NCBI GenBank assembly: GCA_046329195.1
Contig: JAXLVB010000003.1
Coordinates: forward strand, 372,001-436,000
Direction: 5' to 3'
Source of the DNA: JAXLVB01 sp046329195
GTDB lineage: Bacteria; Bacteroidota; Bacteroidia; Cytophagales; Spirosomataceae
Length of the DNA stretch: 64,000 bases
Shown: positions 1-8,986 of the stretch, one piece after another
Layout: the number at the start of each line of letters is the position of its first letter
Position numbering within the stretch: position 1 is the first letter of the stretch
The notes under the pieces: model-generated
The model's database searches: none
Told to the model about the DNA's origin: nothing
The model's input: only the letters and a program-made list of their open reading frames with translations
Program-made: the position numbers and the translations under genes

Positions 1-585
1 CAGGAGATTGAGATTAAGCCAGGACATCCTTTAGTGATGAGTACGCTGACCACCACTAAAACCTGGAATCAGCTCACGCAACAGTCATTACGAGTGTCAC
101 GAATTGCCAACCATTCTCGTTACGAAAAATACGACATCAACCCAGCGATTTTTCGTAATTTGGACGTGGTGGATAAAGGGATTTTCAAAATCAAATTCAA
201 TCCAGAACTTTCACAACTGACGGCTCCACCTAAAGCCAATCAATCGGGTTTTGCCCAACTTAGCTACACCTTGGGTAGTATGCAATACACGTACGTGATG
301 ATGGATGCTGAAATCAAAGTCACGCTGAAAACCGACTCGACGATAGCTGGTTCTCACATTTTGGCGATTGATGTGCCCAACCAAGGCTTAGCAAAAGAAC
401 ATGCCTTGATTCGGTATGATGAAGTCGGACGTTCGTTTCAGATTGCGGCTTATGCCAACACATTAGTCAACGAAAAGAACATTCCACTCAGCATTAAAGG
501 TGAAACACCTCAATGGGAAGCACTTAGTCCCCAATCCAGCATCATGCTGGGTTGGTTTAATCTTAAGTTTGAAAGTTTACTATGA
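1..585 (+). CDS. FHA-like domain protein, C-terminal part (5' end outside window)
   Basis: The reading frame is open from base 1 without a start codon, so the gene begins upstream. The last 70 or so residues look like a divergent forkhead-associated (FHA) fold: a 'LAKEHALIRYDE' stretch resembles the usual S-R-x-H-A strand, and the end 'LSPQSSIMLGW..LKFE' resembles the L-x-x-G-D-x-I-x-L-G end of FHA domains. FHA domains bind phosphothreonine peptides, which fits the phosphatase, second FHA protein and kinase that follow on the same strand. The phosphate-binding Arg and Ser are not clearly conserved, so it may have lost phosphopeptide binding. The part before residue 100 is not recognised. The FHA call is an inference from weak similarity. 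Confidence 0.5.
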   Translation, partial: QEIEIKPGHPLVMSTLTTTKTWNQLTQQSLRVSRIANHSRYEKYDINPAIFRNLDVVDKGIFKIKFNPELSQLTAPPKANQSGFAQLSYTLGSMQYTYVMMDAEIKVTLKTDSTIAGSHILAIDVPNQGLAKEHALIRYDEVGRSFQIAAYANTLVNEKNIPLSIKGETPQWEALSPQSSIMLGWFNLKFESLL

Positions 586-624
586 CGGTAATGCGATTTA
601 TAAATCGTTTCCAATCACCCATCC

Positions 625-711
625 ATGATTGACGCCCTGTTAGTGATCTTACTGTTTGGCTGCTCGGTGTATCTACTCATTCGCCACCGGAGGGAGTATC
701 CTCGCAGTTAG
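625..711 (+). CDS. possible 28-residue single-span membrane peptide
   Basis: ATG at 625 opens 28 codons ending TAG at 709-711. The peptide starts MIDALLVILLFGCSVYLLIR and ends with the basic tail HRREYPRS: one hydrophobic span followed by positive charges, the usual shape of a small inner-membrane peptide. It sits 39 bases after the FHA-like gene and 66 bases before the phosphatase gene, so it would be co-transcribed with a membrane signalling locus. No family is recognised. A hydrophobic 28-codon frame can arise by chance, so it is listed as possible only. Confidence 0.3.
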   Translation: MIDALLVILLFGCSVYLLIRHRREYPRS

Positions 712-777
712 TCACGGCTATTTTTTGACATTTGAAGGAGGATTTTTCCTCGAATCTCACTCACCAGCACTCATCGA

Positions 778-2157
778 ATGCTCACCACACAGGTACATGC
801 TGATACACACGTTGGCAAACAACGAACCGAAAATCAAGACAGTTTGATTTGTCAGTCTCCATTTTGGGGGCGTGATTCGCTCTCCTTATTGGCTGTGATT
901 GACGGAGTAGGTGGTTATGCCGGTGGCGAAGTAGCCGCTCAAATTGCTCGGGATACCATTCTGCATTATTTGAACGAATATCAAACCGGCGAACGCTCGC
1001 AGTTATTGAAAGAGGCCATTACTGAAGCAAACAATCGCATTGCAGATGAACGCACCAAAGACACCCGCTTGGCTCGCATGAGTTGTGTGCTGACGGTAGC
1101 CATAGCCGATGCCGAAAAACGAGTATTGCACGTAGGGCATGTAGGCGACACCCGCTTGTATGTATATCGAAATGGGGCATTAACGAAGCTCTCGCACGAC
1201 CACTCAGTAGTGGGGTATCGGGAAGAAACGGGCGAACTGACCGAACAAGAAGCCATGACGCACCCTCAGCGCAACGAAGTGCTTCGGGTGTTGGGCGAGG
1301 CTTGGCATCGCCCTATGGATGAGCACTTTATTGAAACCATCGAGTGGGCATATCAACCCAACGACATGGTGCTAATATGCAGCGATGGCCTCAGCGACTT
1401 GGTTACAAAAGCTGCTATAGAGCGTATTTTGCAACGAAAGACAAGCCTTTCTGAAAAAACGCAAGCGCTCATAGACGCTGCTAATCAGGCAGGTGGCAAA
1501 GATAACATCACGGTGGTATTGGCCACGTACCAAGACCCTTCGGCCAAACCGTTGGTACAGCCACCTGTGGCAACCGTAAAGCCAGTGCAGGTAACAGAAC
1601 CCCTTGCAACATCCCCAAAAGTAGCCGAAGACAGCGGACATTATTCATCATCGAACTGGAAGGCGATTAGTATTTTTGGCCTAATGGGTTCGTTGATTGG
1701 TGCCGTATTGATGTGGGTATTTTTGCATCAGACCCCTCCTGCTGAGCCTGACCCCGTGCCTGCACGAGTATTCGATTTGAAAGAAAAGGCGCTGTTGGAG
1801 GCTATCATGGCCAACGATACCCTCTCTTGGACCAAAGATTCTACCCAAACCGATACGATTCGGCTGTCACAGACTTTGGTACTGCCTGACACACTCCACT
1901 GGCTCGAAAAAGGGAAGTTAGTACTCATGCCACTTGATAGTCTGACTGGTCAGGCGGCTATTCAGATTCGAGATACCAACAGCATTCACTTGCAAAATTT
2001 GCATTTTGTTGGTTTTGAAGCAGGTATTTTAGCTAACGAACGAGCCTCAGTCTTGCTCAATAATTGCTCCGCTTCTACGGTATTATTCCGAACCGACGTC
2101 TTGAACCTGCCACCTAAGCAGACATGGCAGCTACGCACGATACTTCAGAAAAAATAA
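778..2157 (+). CDS. membrane-anchored PP2C-family Ser/Thr phosphatase
   Basis: The first 250 residues form a PP2C (PPM) phosphatase domain with the metal-binding motifs in order: T-E-N-Q-D (Asp21), V-I-D-G-V-G-G (Asp42-Gly43), G-D-T-R, S-D-G (Asp203) and G-G-K-D-N (Asp242). These acidic residues bind the two Mn/Mg ions that hydrolyse phosphoserine and phosphothreonine, so it should be active. A Pro-rich linker leads to one membrane span (about residues 296-316). The remaining 140 residues would be periplasmic and have an 'IQIRDTNSIHLQNLHFVGF' pattern like a short beta-solenoid. This is the layout of mycobacterial PstP (cytoplasmic phosphatase, one span, outer tail). It probably reverses the kinase encoded at 7097. 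The gene lies between FHA-like and SEDS-PBP genes in one direction. Confidence 0.9.
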   Translation: MLTTQVHADTHVGKQRTENQDSLICQSPFWGRDSLSLLAVIDGVGGYAGGEVAAQIARDTILHYLNEYQTGERSQLLKEAITEANNRIADERTKDTRLARMSCVLTVAIADAEKRVLHVGHVGDTRLYVYRNGALTKLSHDHSVVGYREETGELTEQEAMTHPQRNEVLRVLGEAWHRPMDEHFIETIEWAYQPNDMVLICSDGLSDLVTKAAIERILQRKTSLSEKTQALIDAANQAGGKDNITVVLATYQDPSAKPLVQPPVATVKPVQVTEPLATSPKVAEDSGHYSSSNWKAISIFGLMGSLIGAVLMWVFLHQTPPAEPDPVPARVFDLKEKALLEAIMANDTLSWTKDSTQTDTIRLSQTLVLPDTLHWLEKGKLVLMPLDSLTGQAAIQIRDTNSIHLQNLHFVGFEAGILANERASVLLNNCSASTVLFRTDVLNLPPKQTWQLRTILQKK

Positions 2158-2233
2158 GCAACGCTCTCCGAACAGTTACACTCTTTGCGTTTTTGTCCAC
2201 CTAAGCCACTATTTCTGCTCGATTTGTGCATTC

Positions 2234-5200
2234 ATGCCCACTATCCATTTTAGTAAAACCGCTTTTTCTCGCTCTACCGAACGTACCCTCTTAACAGGAG
2301 TCAGTATATTGCTACTGCTCTTATTGGTACGCTTGTATGTTAATCTTCGGCCCCAACTGCAAGAAGCCGAACAAGCCTATACTGCTGGCACCACCATCCA
2401 GTTAGACGCTCACCTCGACAAAAAGCAGCTTCGTCAGATGTTGCTTGAAGGCAATTATGTGGAATCGGATCAAGACCTTACTTTTTTGGTGAGTCAACTC
2501 TCTTCAAAACTTCAAACAGTTGGTGAATTAGACAACTTAGGAGCGCTTAATAAAAAGTCATTTTCTATACAAGCCAACGAAGCCGATACACAAGGAGGAG
2601 CACTGTATCATAGCAATTTCTTGGCCTCATTGTATCGTTTGGGTTTTGATTCAACACTCTATGCCAACGAGTTGCGTCACCCTCGTTCTTATCCGGCGGT
2701 GATAAATCTTGGAGCGGCAGATGGCTATCGAATGCAGGGTGAAGTTATCAATTACCAAACTCAAAAGCCATTGAAAGGCGTTTTGGTTCGGCTCCAACAG
2801 CATATACCACAAGCCTCGCAGCGCATTCCGATGGTACAGTATGCTCGCACAGACGAACATGGGAACTATACGTTTGAAGGATTGCCCCCTCACCAAGCCT
2901 ATAGTGTGTTGCCGCTATTGCCGGGCTATGAATTCGGTATGAGCCAAGGTACTTCCGATTTGGGTTCAAACAAAACACGTCTTGATTTTAAGGCAAAACC
3001 CCATACTATGCGATTGCTGGATGGTGGCCTTTATCAACAATTAAAAGACAATAACGCCTTTACCGTACGCACGCCAAGAACCTTCCGTAGCCAACTGGCT
3101 TTTTGGAGTTTGCTGCTTTGGGGAGCTTTTTGGCTCGTTCATGTAGGCTGGGTCTTACGGCGTTTTGAAGGTGATATGTTTTTGCTGCCCCTTATCATGT
3201 TGCTGTCGGGGCTTAGCTTTTTGATGATGCTCAGTATTCAGGACCCACTGCGAGACACCTTTCGAGCCGACGACGTGGTACAAGGAATTTTGCTGGGGCT
3301 AGGAGTCCTGTTTTTGCTATCACAGGCCAATGTGGCTCGTTTTTATGTTTCTCGATATTTTGACCCTCTGGCAACTCGTTTCATCAAAACGGCCTTTCAG
3401 CCAATCGGATGGACTTGGCTGTTGGCTGCATTTAGCCTTATGGCTTTGGTAGTTCTTTTCGGTACGGGTCCTGAAGGCAGTGGGGTAAAAGTCAACCTGT
3501 CTATTCTTGGGGTATCGTTTCAGCCCAGCGAAATCACCAAACTGCTGGTTGTCGTATTTTTTGCGGGATATTTTGCTGCTAACGCCGAGTGGTTGCGCCA
3601 CGTTCTGAGTATCCGATGGCGCTTGCAAAACAATCTCCGCATTTTTGTAGGCTTTGTCCTGTTGCTGGGCATTTACCTCTTGCTAGGCGACATGGGGCCA
3701 GCACTGGTACTTTGTCTCACGTTCTTGATTTTTTATGCCGTGGCCCGCAATGAACTCGCCATTCTGATAGCTGGGGTATCGCTTTATGCACTCCTGTTAT
3801 GGGGACTCAGTCGTCTGGTGGACTCACACGACAAACTGACCTTCAGTGCAGCTACCTTTCTTTACTTGGCTGCTTGGTGGGCCTACGGTTCGTTCAAAAA
3901 AGATTTCAAAGAAACGCCTCTTTTTGGGGTGTTGCTCATCGCAGCCTTTGTCTTTGGAGAATCGTTACCTTTTGGCTTTGCCCAGCGCCTCGCCGACCGC
4001 AACGACATGTTCCGTAACCTCTGGGACAACCAACTCTACGGCGGCGACCAAGTGGCGCATGGGGTATGGGCGCTGTCGTCGGGCGGATGGTTTGGGCAGG
4101 GGCTTGGGAAGGGCGCTCCTCAGCTCATACCCGCCAACCATACTGATATGATTTTGCCCAGCATTGGCGAAGAATTAGGCTGGATGGGCTTGCTGGCTAT
4201 TTTTATCAGTATGGGAGTGTTGCTGCACCGTAGTCTGTTGATAGCCCGACGAGCAGGGCAACCATTTGCTTTTTACCTCTGTGCAGGTATTGCCGTCGTA
4301 ACAGGTGTCCAGTTCTTACTCATTGCCTTGGGTTCTATTGGCAGTTTGCCCCTAACGGGTATCTCGGTACCTTTGTTAAGTTATGGCAAAGTGGCGATGG
4401 CACTTCAGATTGGAGCTTTCGGCATCATTTTGGGGGTTTCTAATCGAGCAGGAGTACCTGTTCAGCAACAATACATTCAGCAGCAATACGACACCATTTT
4501 AGTGACCGGAAGCATGGCTTTTTCGGTGAGTTTTCTATACGCCATGGCCGTACTGGCCTACTATCAGGTTATTAATGCCAACGAGTTCGTAGTCAAGCCT
4601 GCCTTGGTAGTGAGCCGCATGGGTGAGCGTATTTTTAGTTATAATCCTCGAATTCACCTCTTGACTCGCCATATCGAAGCAGGCACCATTTATGACCGCA
4701 ACGGCTATGTGCTAGCCACCAGTCAAAAATCGCTCCTCAAAACCAAGAAGGAATTACTCTTACAGGCAGGGGCGCAACCTGCCCACCTAAAAAAACTCCT
4801 AAGCAAACGATTGACTCGCTATTATCCTTTTGGAAATCAGTTGTTGTTCTGGACAGGTGACTACAATAAGCGGCTTCTTTGGAACGAAACCAACGGCTAT
4901 GCTGCAGAATACCGCCATTTGGCAGCTTTGCGTGGCTTTGAAACCAAACCTACTGAACAGGTTACGGAGGTAACAGCCCTTGCCAAAGCCTATCAGGAAG
5001 AACGATTCTTACCACCTACAACCAAAGTATTTACACTCACACAATATGACTACAAAGCGTTGGCTCCACTCCTACGAGCAGGGTTGGATAGTAAAGCCGT
5101 AGCCGACTTTAAGGCAAAACCACGAGACATTACCCTCACCGTTGATGCTGCTCTGCAAACACATATCCAACAAGTGGTGGCCTCAAGCAAAGAGTTTAAC

Positions 5201-6250
5201 GACAAACGAACCTCGGTGGTAATGCTCAATGCGGCCTCGGGCGAGGTGTTAGCTTCGGCTACCAACCCCTTACCTTCGCCCCAAACGCTACGGCAACTAG
5301 CTGAGATTCCGAAAGAGTACTTTCAGAAAATTTTCAACGAGCGCTTTAAAGAGCAACTGCTAACCGAACGAGATTTAGGTATGACCTACGCCACACCTCC
5401 CGGCTCTACTGCTAAAATTCTGACTGCTTTTGCAGCGCTTAATCGCTTAGGAACGGAAGGCGCTACCACCACGTATGAGGTTACGGAGGAAGAAATCATC
5501 CGAAAAAGTGGAACTGAAAACGAACCTATTGGCAGTGTGGACATGCGTCGGGCTATTGTGAATTCGAGTAATATTTATTTTATCCGCCTTGCTAACGAAC
5601 ACTCGTTAGACCCCGAAATGCAACAACTTTATGATGCCGTTGGGATGCGATTGGCCCAGCGGGGTGGTTATTTTTTTGAGAATACTGCCAGCCCTACTCA
5701 GCTACAAGCCAACCATGCCATTTGGCAACGGGAGGTTTTTACCAAAAATCGGTCGTTCTATTTACAACCCAGCCGTCAGAGAAAGCGCAGTCGGTACAAC
5801 AGTGAGTTTTCGGGCATTGCGTGGGGACAAGGGCAATTAGAAACGACCCCTTTGGCCTTGGCTCGCATGGCAGGTGTTATTGCTAATGATGGCAAACTCC
5901 AGCCTTCCCGCTTTGTATTGAAACAGGCCGAAAAAGTCATTCCAAAATCAGGGGCAATTCCATTGGCCAAACAGCAAGGCATTAGTAGCTTGTTGAAGGG
6001 CTTTATGACTGAGCAATCGAGTGCTTTTTTTAATGGTCTGGCCATAGCAGGTAAAACGGGCACCCCCCAACGACTTGTCAATCACCGCTTTATCAACGAT
6101 GGCTGGTATGTATTTTTTGCTGATTCGCCCAAATTAAATGCCCCGCTAGTCGTTTGTATTCGGATAGAAGGCGTAAAATCCTCTGCCAAAGCGGTGGCCT
6201 TGGCCCAGCAACTCATTGTTCCTGAGCTTCAGAGCTTGGGGTACTTTTAA
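2234..6250 (+). CDS. SEDS glycosyltransferase (RodA/FtsW) fused to class B penicillin-binding protein
   Basis: A single 1338-residue frame joins two proteins that normally work as a separate pair. An N-terminal anchor (about residues 19-36) is followed by a periplasmic part with a carboxypeptidase-regulatory-like beta domain (about 170-260). Then comes a multispan SEDS domain (about 290-760) with the family signature around 'HTDMILPSIGEELG', including the catalytic Asp638, which polymerises lipid II. After another span, the C-terminal half is a class B PBP transpeptidase with S1058-T-A-K1061, S1111-S-N and K1274-T-G-T, all three active-site motifs intact. The product should both polymerise and cross-link peptidoglycan. 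It has no stop or frameshift inside. Flanking phosphatase, FHA and kinase genes suggest control by Ser/Thr phosphorylation. Whether it serves elongation, division or a specialised wall is unknown. Confidence 0.93.
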   Translation: MPTIHFSKTAFSRSTERTLLTGVSILLLLLLVRLYVNLRPQLQEAEQAYTAGTTIQLDAHLDKKQLRQMLLEGNYVESDQDLTFLVSQLSSKLQTVGELDNLGALNKKSFSIQANEADTQGGALYHSNFLASLYRLGFDSTLYANELRHPRSYPAVINLGAADGYRMQGEVINYQTQKPLKGVLVRLQQHIPQASQRIPMVQYARTDEHGNYTFEGLPPHQAYSVLPLLPGYEFGMSQGTSDLGSNKTRLDFKAKPHTMRLLDGGLYQQLKDNNAFTVRTPRTFRSQLAFWSLLLWGAFWLVHVGWVLRRFEGDMFLLPLIMLLSGLSFLMMLSIQDPLRDTFRADDVVQGILLGLGVLFLLSQANVARFYVSRYFDPLATRFIKTAFQPIGWTWLLAAFSLMALVVLFGTGPEGSGVKVNLSILGVSFQPSEITKLLVVVFFAGYFAANAEWLRHVLSIRWRLQNNLRIFVGFVLLLGIYLLLGDMGPALVLCLTFLIFYAVARNELAILIAGVSLYALLLWGLSRLVDSHDKLTFSAATFLYLAAWWAYGSFKKDFKETPLFGVLLIAAFVFGESLPFGFAQRLADRNDMFRNLWDNQLYGGDQVAHGVWALSSGGWFGQGLGKGAPQLIPANHTDMILPSIGEELGWMGLLAIFISMGVLLHRSLLIARRAGQPFAFYLCAGIAVVTGVQFLLIALGSIGSLPLTGISVPLLSYGKVAMALQIGAFGIILGVSNRAGVPVQQQYIQQQYDTILVTGSMAFSVSFLYAMAVLAYYQVINANEFVVKPALVVSRMGERIFSYNPRIHLLTRHIEAGTIYDRNGYVLATSQKSLLKTKKELLLQAGAQPAHLKKLLSKRLTRYYPFGNQLLFWTGDYNKRLLWNETNGYAAEYRHLAALRGFETKPTEQVTEVTALAKAYQEERFLPPTTKVFTLTQYDYKALAPLLRAGLDSKAVADFKAKPRDITLTVDAALQTHIQQVVASSKEFNDKRTSVVMLNAASGEVLASATNPLPSPQTLRQLAEIPKEYFQKIFNERFKEQLLTERDLGMTYATPPGSTAKILTAFAALNRLGTEGATTTYEVTEEEIIRKSGTENEPIGSVDMRRAIVNSSNIYFIRLANEHSLDPEMQQLYDAVGMRLAQRGGYFFENTASPTQLQANHAIWQREVFTKNRSFYLQPSRQRKRSRYNSEFSGIAWGQGQLETTPLALARMAGVIANDGKLQPSRFVLKQAEKVIPKSGAIPLAKQQGISSLLKGFMTEQSSAFFNGLAIAGKTGTPQRLVNHRFINDGWYVFFADSPKLNAPLVVCIRIEGVKSSAKAVALAQQLIVPELQSLGYF

Positions 6251-6279
6251 TTAAACACCAACACACGTAGCCATCTCTC

Positions 6280-7086
6280 ATGAACTTACTCCAATTTTTT
6301 CAGAAAGAAGCCATCCCCACCGAAACGGGTTTGCACCTCAAAACGGCCATCATCCAAAGTCTTATCACGCAACTCAAGCCGTTGGCTTTGGTGCAGCATA
6401 GCATCAAAGGCATTACGCTGTTTGTTACAGCCCCCGAAGGTTCCGCCGACCAACTGGCTTATTATGGAGTACTTCAGACTCCTACCTTCAAGGGTGAGTT
6501 AGACCGAAGCTTTGCCGACTATTTTTTAGAAATTCCACCTAACTGGTCTTTAAAAATTGCCCCAGCTCCGCCCAACGTTTCTATCTATACGCCCTTGACT
6601 TCTGGACTGTATATGCGCATCGAAAATGCCTCTACCTCAACCGTCTCTTATCAAGCTACCCTGCGGGCATTGGTAGGCAAACTCTGGGAAGAAACATATG
6701 AACTAAGTCCTGACCCAACTCAAAAACACACTATTGGCCGAGGCAAGACGCCACACTTAGCCTCGGGACGGGTGCATCGCAATGACATCGCTTTCATTGC
6801 CTCCGATGAACCTCCTTTCGATGCGTCCACTTGCCAAGACAATGACTTTGTGAGTCGCTATCATGGGTATTTTCTTTACGACGAAACTCGTCAGCAATTT
6901 GCCTTTAAATTAGCGGCTGGCGTTTTTCAGAGTGGGCATCATACCCGTATTTTGCGCCTGCACCAAGAGCAAGAAGAAATCATCATCGTTAACAACGAGA
7001 CCATTTTGTATTATCTTCAACACGGCGACCAACTTCAGTTTAACCGAAAGGCTACGTTAGAATTTCTTATCGAACCCCAAGCATAG
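6280..7086 (+). CDS. FHA domain protein
   Basis: The protein has 268 residues and no signal peptide or membrane span. The C-terminal half (about 150-268) is an FHA domain: 'HTIGRGK' supplies the first strand with the conserved Gly-Arg, 'NDFVSRYHGYF' gives the S-R-x-H phosphopeptide-binding segment, and 'LQHGDQLQF' gives the final G-D turn. About 30 extra residues lie between the first two motifs. The N-terminal half is not recognised. The start is 30 bases after the SEDS-PBP stop and the end is 11 bases before the kinase gene, so all are probably one transcript. It probably reads kinase output, as FhaA/FhaB do next to PknA/PknB and RodA/PbpA in mycobacteria; that role is inferred from context. 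Confidence 0.82.
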   Translation: MNLLQFFQKEAIPTETGLHLKTAIIQSLITQLKPLALVQHSIKGITLFVTAPEGSADQLAYYGVLQTPTFKGELDRSFADYFLEIPPNWSLKIAPAPPNVSIYTPLTSGLYMRIENASTSTVSYQATLRALVGKLWEETYELSPDPTQKHTIGRGKTPHLASGRVHRNDIAFIASDEPPFDASTCQDNDFVSRYHGYFLYDETRQQFAFKLAAGVFQSGHHTRILRLHQEQEEIIIVNNETILYYLQHGDQLQFNRKATLEFLIEPQA

Positions 7087-7096
7087 CCCTACTCTC

Positions 7097-8899
7097 ATGC
7101 AACTCGACCAAGAATACATCCCTCTCGACACCATCGGTTTTGGCGGATACGCCCGTGTGGTCAAGGTCAAACATCGGCGTTTGGGCTATGTACGAGCCTT
7201 GCGAATTATCAACGAAATCATTGAGAGCGAAGAATCGCCTGCCTACCAGAGTTTCTTGGAGGAATGTCGCACGCTCTTGCGATTGGGCAACGGAAATCAC
7301 CCCAACATCATTAACATTTCACAGCCTAAGCTCATTGACAAACAAGCGGCTGTAGAAATGGAGTATATCAGGGGAAAAGACCTCGAAACGGTCTTGAAAG
7401 ACACGGGGTGCTTCTCGACCAAGGAGGTCATCAAGCTACTCAAAGACATCTCAAGTGCTTTGGCCTACTGCCATTATGATATTTATGAATATTGCGTTGA
7501 GCCTGCTGATAATGGACTTTCGGTCGAACAATTGGTTGAAAAATACCGGGTAATTCACAACGACATCCACGCCAAAAACATCATGCTCAAAAAGGATGGA
7601 GTTTATATCTTGCTTGACTTTGGCTTATCGTTTACGGGTTCTACCAAGCTTCGCAGTAGTATTCGCCGAGGGGGAGTAGATGAGTACAAAGCACCTGAAA
7701 AATGGGATAACGCCCAAGTCCTCACCGTGCAGTCAGATATATATAGTTTGGGAATTTTGTTGTATGAATGCCTGACGGGTTCTGTTCCTTTTCCGCTACT
7801 ACATCGAGATTCAGCCAAAGACATCATTGAGTTAGAACAAAAACACAAACACGCTCCTGTGCCTGATTGCTGGAGCAGTCGCCAGCAACACCTTCAACGT
7901 AAAGGAATTGAAGCGGCCACACAAGACTACCCAGCTTGGTTAGATTACGTAATCTTACGCTGTCTCGAAAAAGACCCTGCCAAGCGCTTTGCCAATGGCA
8001 AAGACCTACATCAGTACGTGTTGCATTGCCTCGAAAAAGACGAACGCAACAAGCAAGTAACTACTGAAGAACTAACGGCTTCGCACCAAAAAGAAATCAG
8101 CCGGTATCAGCAACAGCTTCAGAATATGCAAGCGAAGTTGCAGCAGGTGCAGGCTACCCCAGAAGCAAACGAAACACATGCCCAAGAAAAATACTTGTTA
8201 GAGTCATCATTACGAACGCTACAAGGGCAACTCGAACTCAAAAAAGCTGAAATCACCCGCTTGCAGTCTTCGTTACTGGCCGAGCAAAGCACACACAAAC
8301 AAGCAGAATCGGCACTCATCGAAGCTCGAAATACAGTTAAGCAGCTCCAACAAAAACTGACCGAATTACCAAAAAAGGAAGTGAGTCCTATCACCAAACA
8401 AGTCTCCCCGCCTAAGCCACCACCTTCGGCCAATCATTGGCTAGGTATTACGTTGTTTGTAGGAGCCTTTGCAGCAGTAGTTGGCATTGGGATTGGACGC
8501 ATGATTGACCCGCCTATTCGTCTGCACGGAGAGCCTACTGCCGACACCGCATCCTCCTACTTAGAGCCTTCCACTAGTGCTATTTTTACCAACACAACCG
8601 CCATCCAGAGCGGTGATGATGCTCAGGAAGATGACACACCCGTTGTTCCACCCAAAAAATATACCGAAGAGCAAGCCAATGCCAAGTTGTTAGAATGGGA
8701 AAACACCTTAAAAAACACGGAAACCCTACTCAATCAAGCTGAAATTGAGGCTATTCTGCTAGAGTATCCCGAATTGAAAGAAAAAATCGTTGAACTGTTA
8801 GAAGACAAAATCCAGCAACTCCTCGAAAACAACCTCTCTACTGAAGCCTACGACAACCTCTTGCGAGCCATCCGAGATTTTGAAGCAACTAGGCGATAA
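7097..8899 (+). CDS. membrane Ser/Thr protein kinase-like protein with altered catalytic residues
   Basis: An N-terminal protein kinase fold (about 1-315) is followed by a long coiled coil (about 325-435), one membrane span (about 449-469) and a 130-residue outer tail rich in Glu and Lys. Kinase landmarks: glycine loop G14-F-G-G, helix C Glu in 'FLEECRTLL', D174-F-G, A-P-E and 'SDIYSLGILLYE'. Two key places deviate: the beta-3 Lys that anchors ATP reads Arg36 ('RALRII'), and the catalytic loop reads H154-N-D156-I-H158-A-K-N161, not HRDxKxxN. The catalytic Asp and Asn remain. It may be a slow or atypical kinase or a pseudokinase. It is the last gene of the FHA/PP2C/SEDS-PBP run, where PknB-like kinases are expected. 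Confidence 0.87.
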   Translation: MQLDQEYIPLDTIGFGGYARVVKVKHRRLGYVRALRIINEIIESEESPAYQSFLEECRTLLRLGNGNHPNIINISQPKLIDKQAAVEMEYIRGKDLETVLKDTGCFSTKEVIKLLKDISSALAYCHYDIYEYCVEPADNGLSVEQLVEKYRVIHNDIHAKNIMLKKDGVYILLDFGLSFTGSTKLRSSIRRGGVDEYKAPEKWDNAQVLTVQSDIYSLGILLYECLTGSVPFPLLHRDSAKDIIELEQKHKHAPVPDCWSSRQQHLQRKGIEAATQDYPAWLDYVILRCLEKDPAKRFANGKDLHQYVLHCLEKDERNKQVTTEELTASHQKEISRYQQQLQNMQAKLQQVQATPEANETHAQEKYLLESSLRTLQGQLELKKAEITRLQSSLLAEQSTHKQAESALIEARNTVKQLQQKLTELPKKEVSPITKQVSPPKPPPSANHWLGITLFVGAFAAVVGIGIGRMIDPPIRLHGEPTADTASSYLEPSTSAIFTNTTAIQSGDDAQEDDTPVVPPKKYTEEQANAKLLEWENTLKNTETLLNQAEIEAILLEYPELKEKIVELLEDKIQQLLENNLSTEAYDNLLRAIRDFEATRR

Positions 8900-8929
8900 A
8901 TACCTTGGCATAGACTGTTTACTCCATAC

Positions 8930-8965
8930 TTTCTGCCGATTCTCCCTTACCTTTTGCTACCTTTG
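8930..8965 (+). promoter_or_regulatory. predicted Bacteroidota promoter for the ATP synthase gene group
   Basis: TACCTTTG at 8958-8965 matches the Bacteroidota -7 element TAnnTTTG. A TTTCTG at 8930-8935 lies 22 bases upstream in the -33 place. The ATG of the next gene starts at 8987, giving a short leader. This puts a new transcription start after the kinase gene. Confidence 0.6.
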
Positions 8966-8986
8966 AGGTCAAATTGACCTTTTCTC

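Noticed and set aside
656..847. 63-codon plus-strand frame before the phosphatase gene
   Set aside because: It overlaps the start of the phosphatase gene in another frame and has no protein-like character; the hydrophobic 28-codon frame at 625 is the better candidate.
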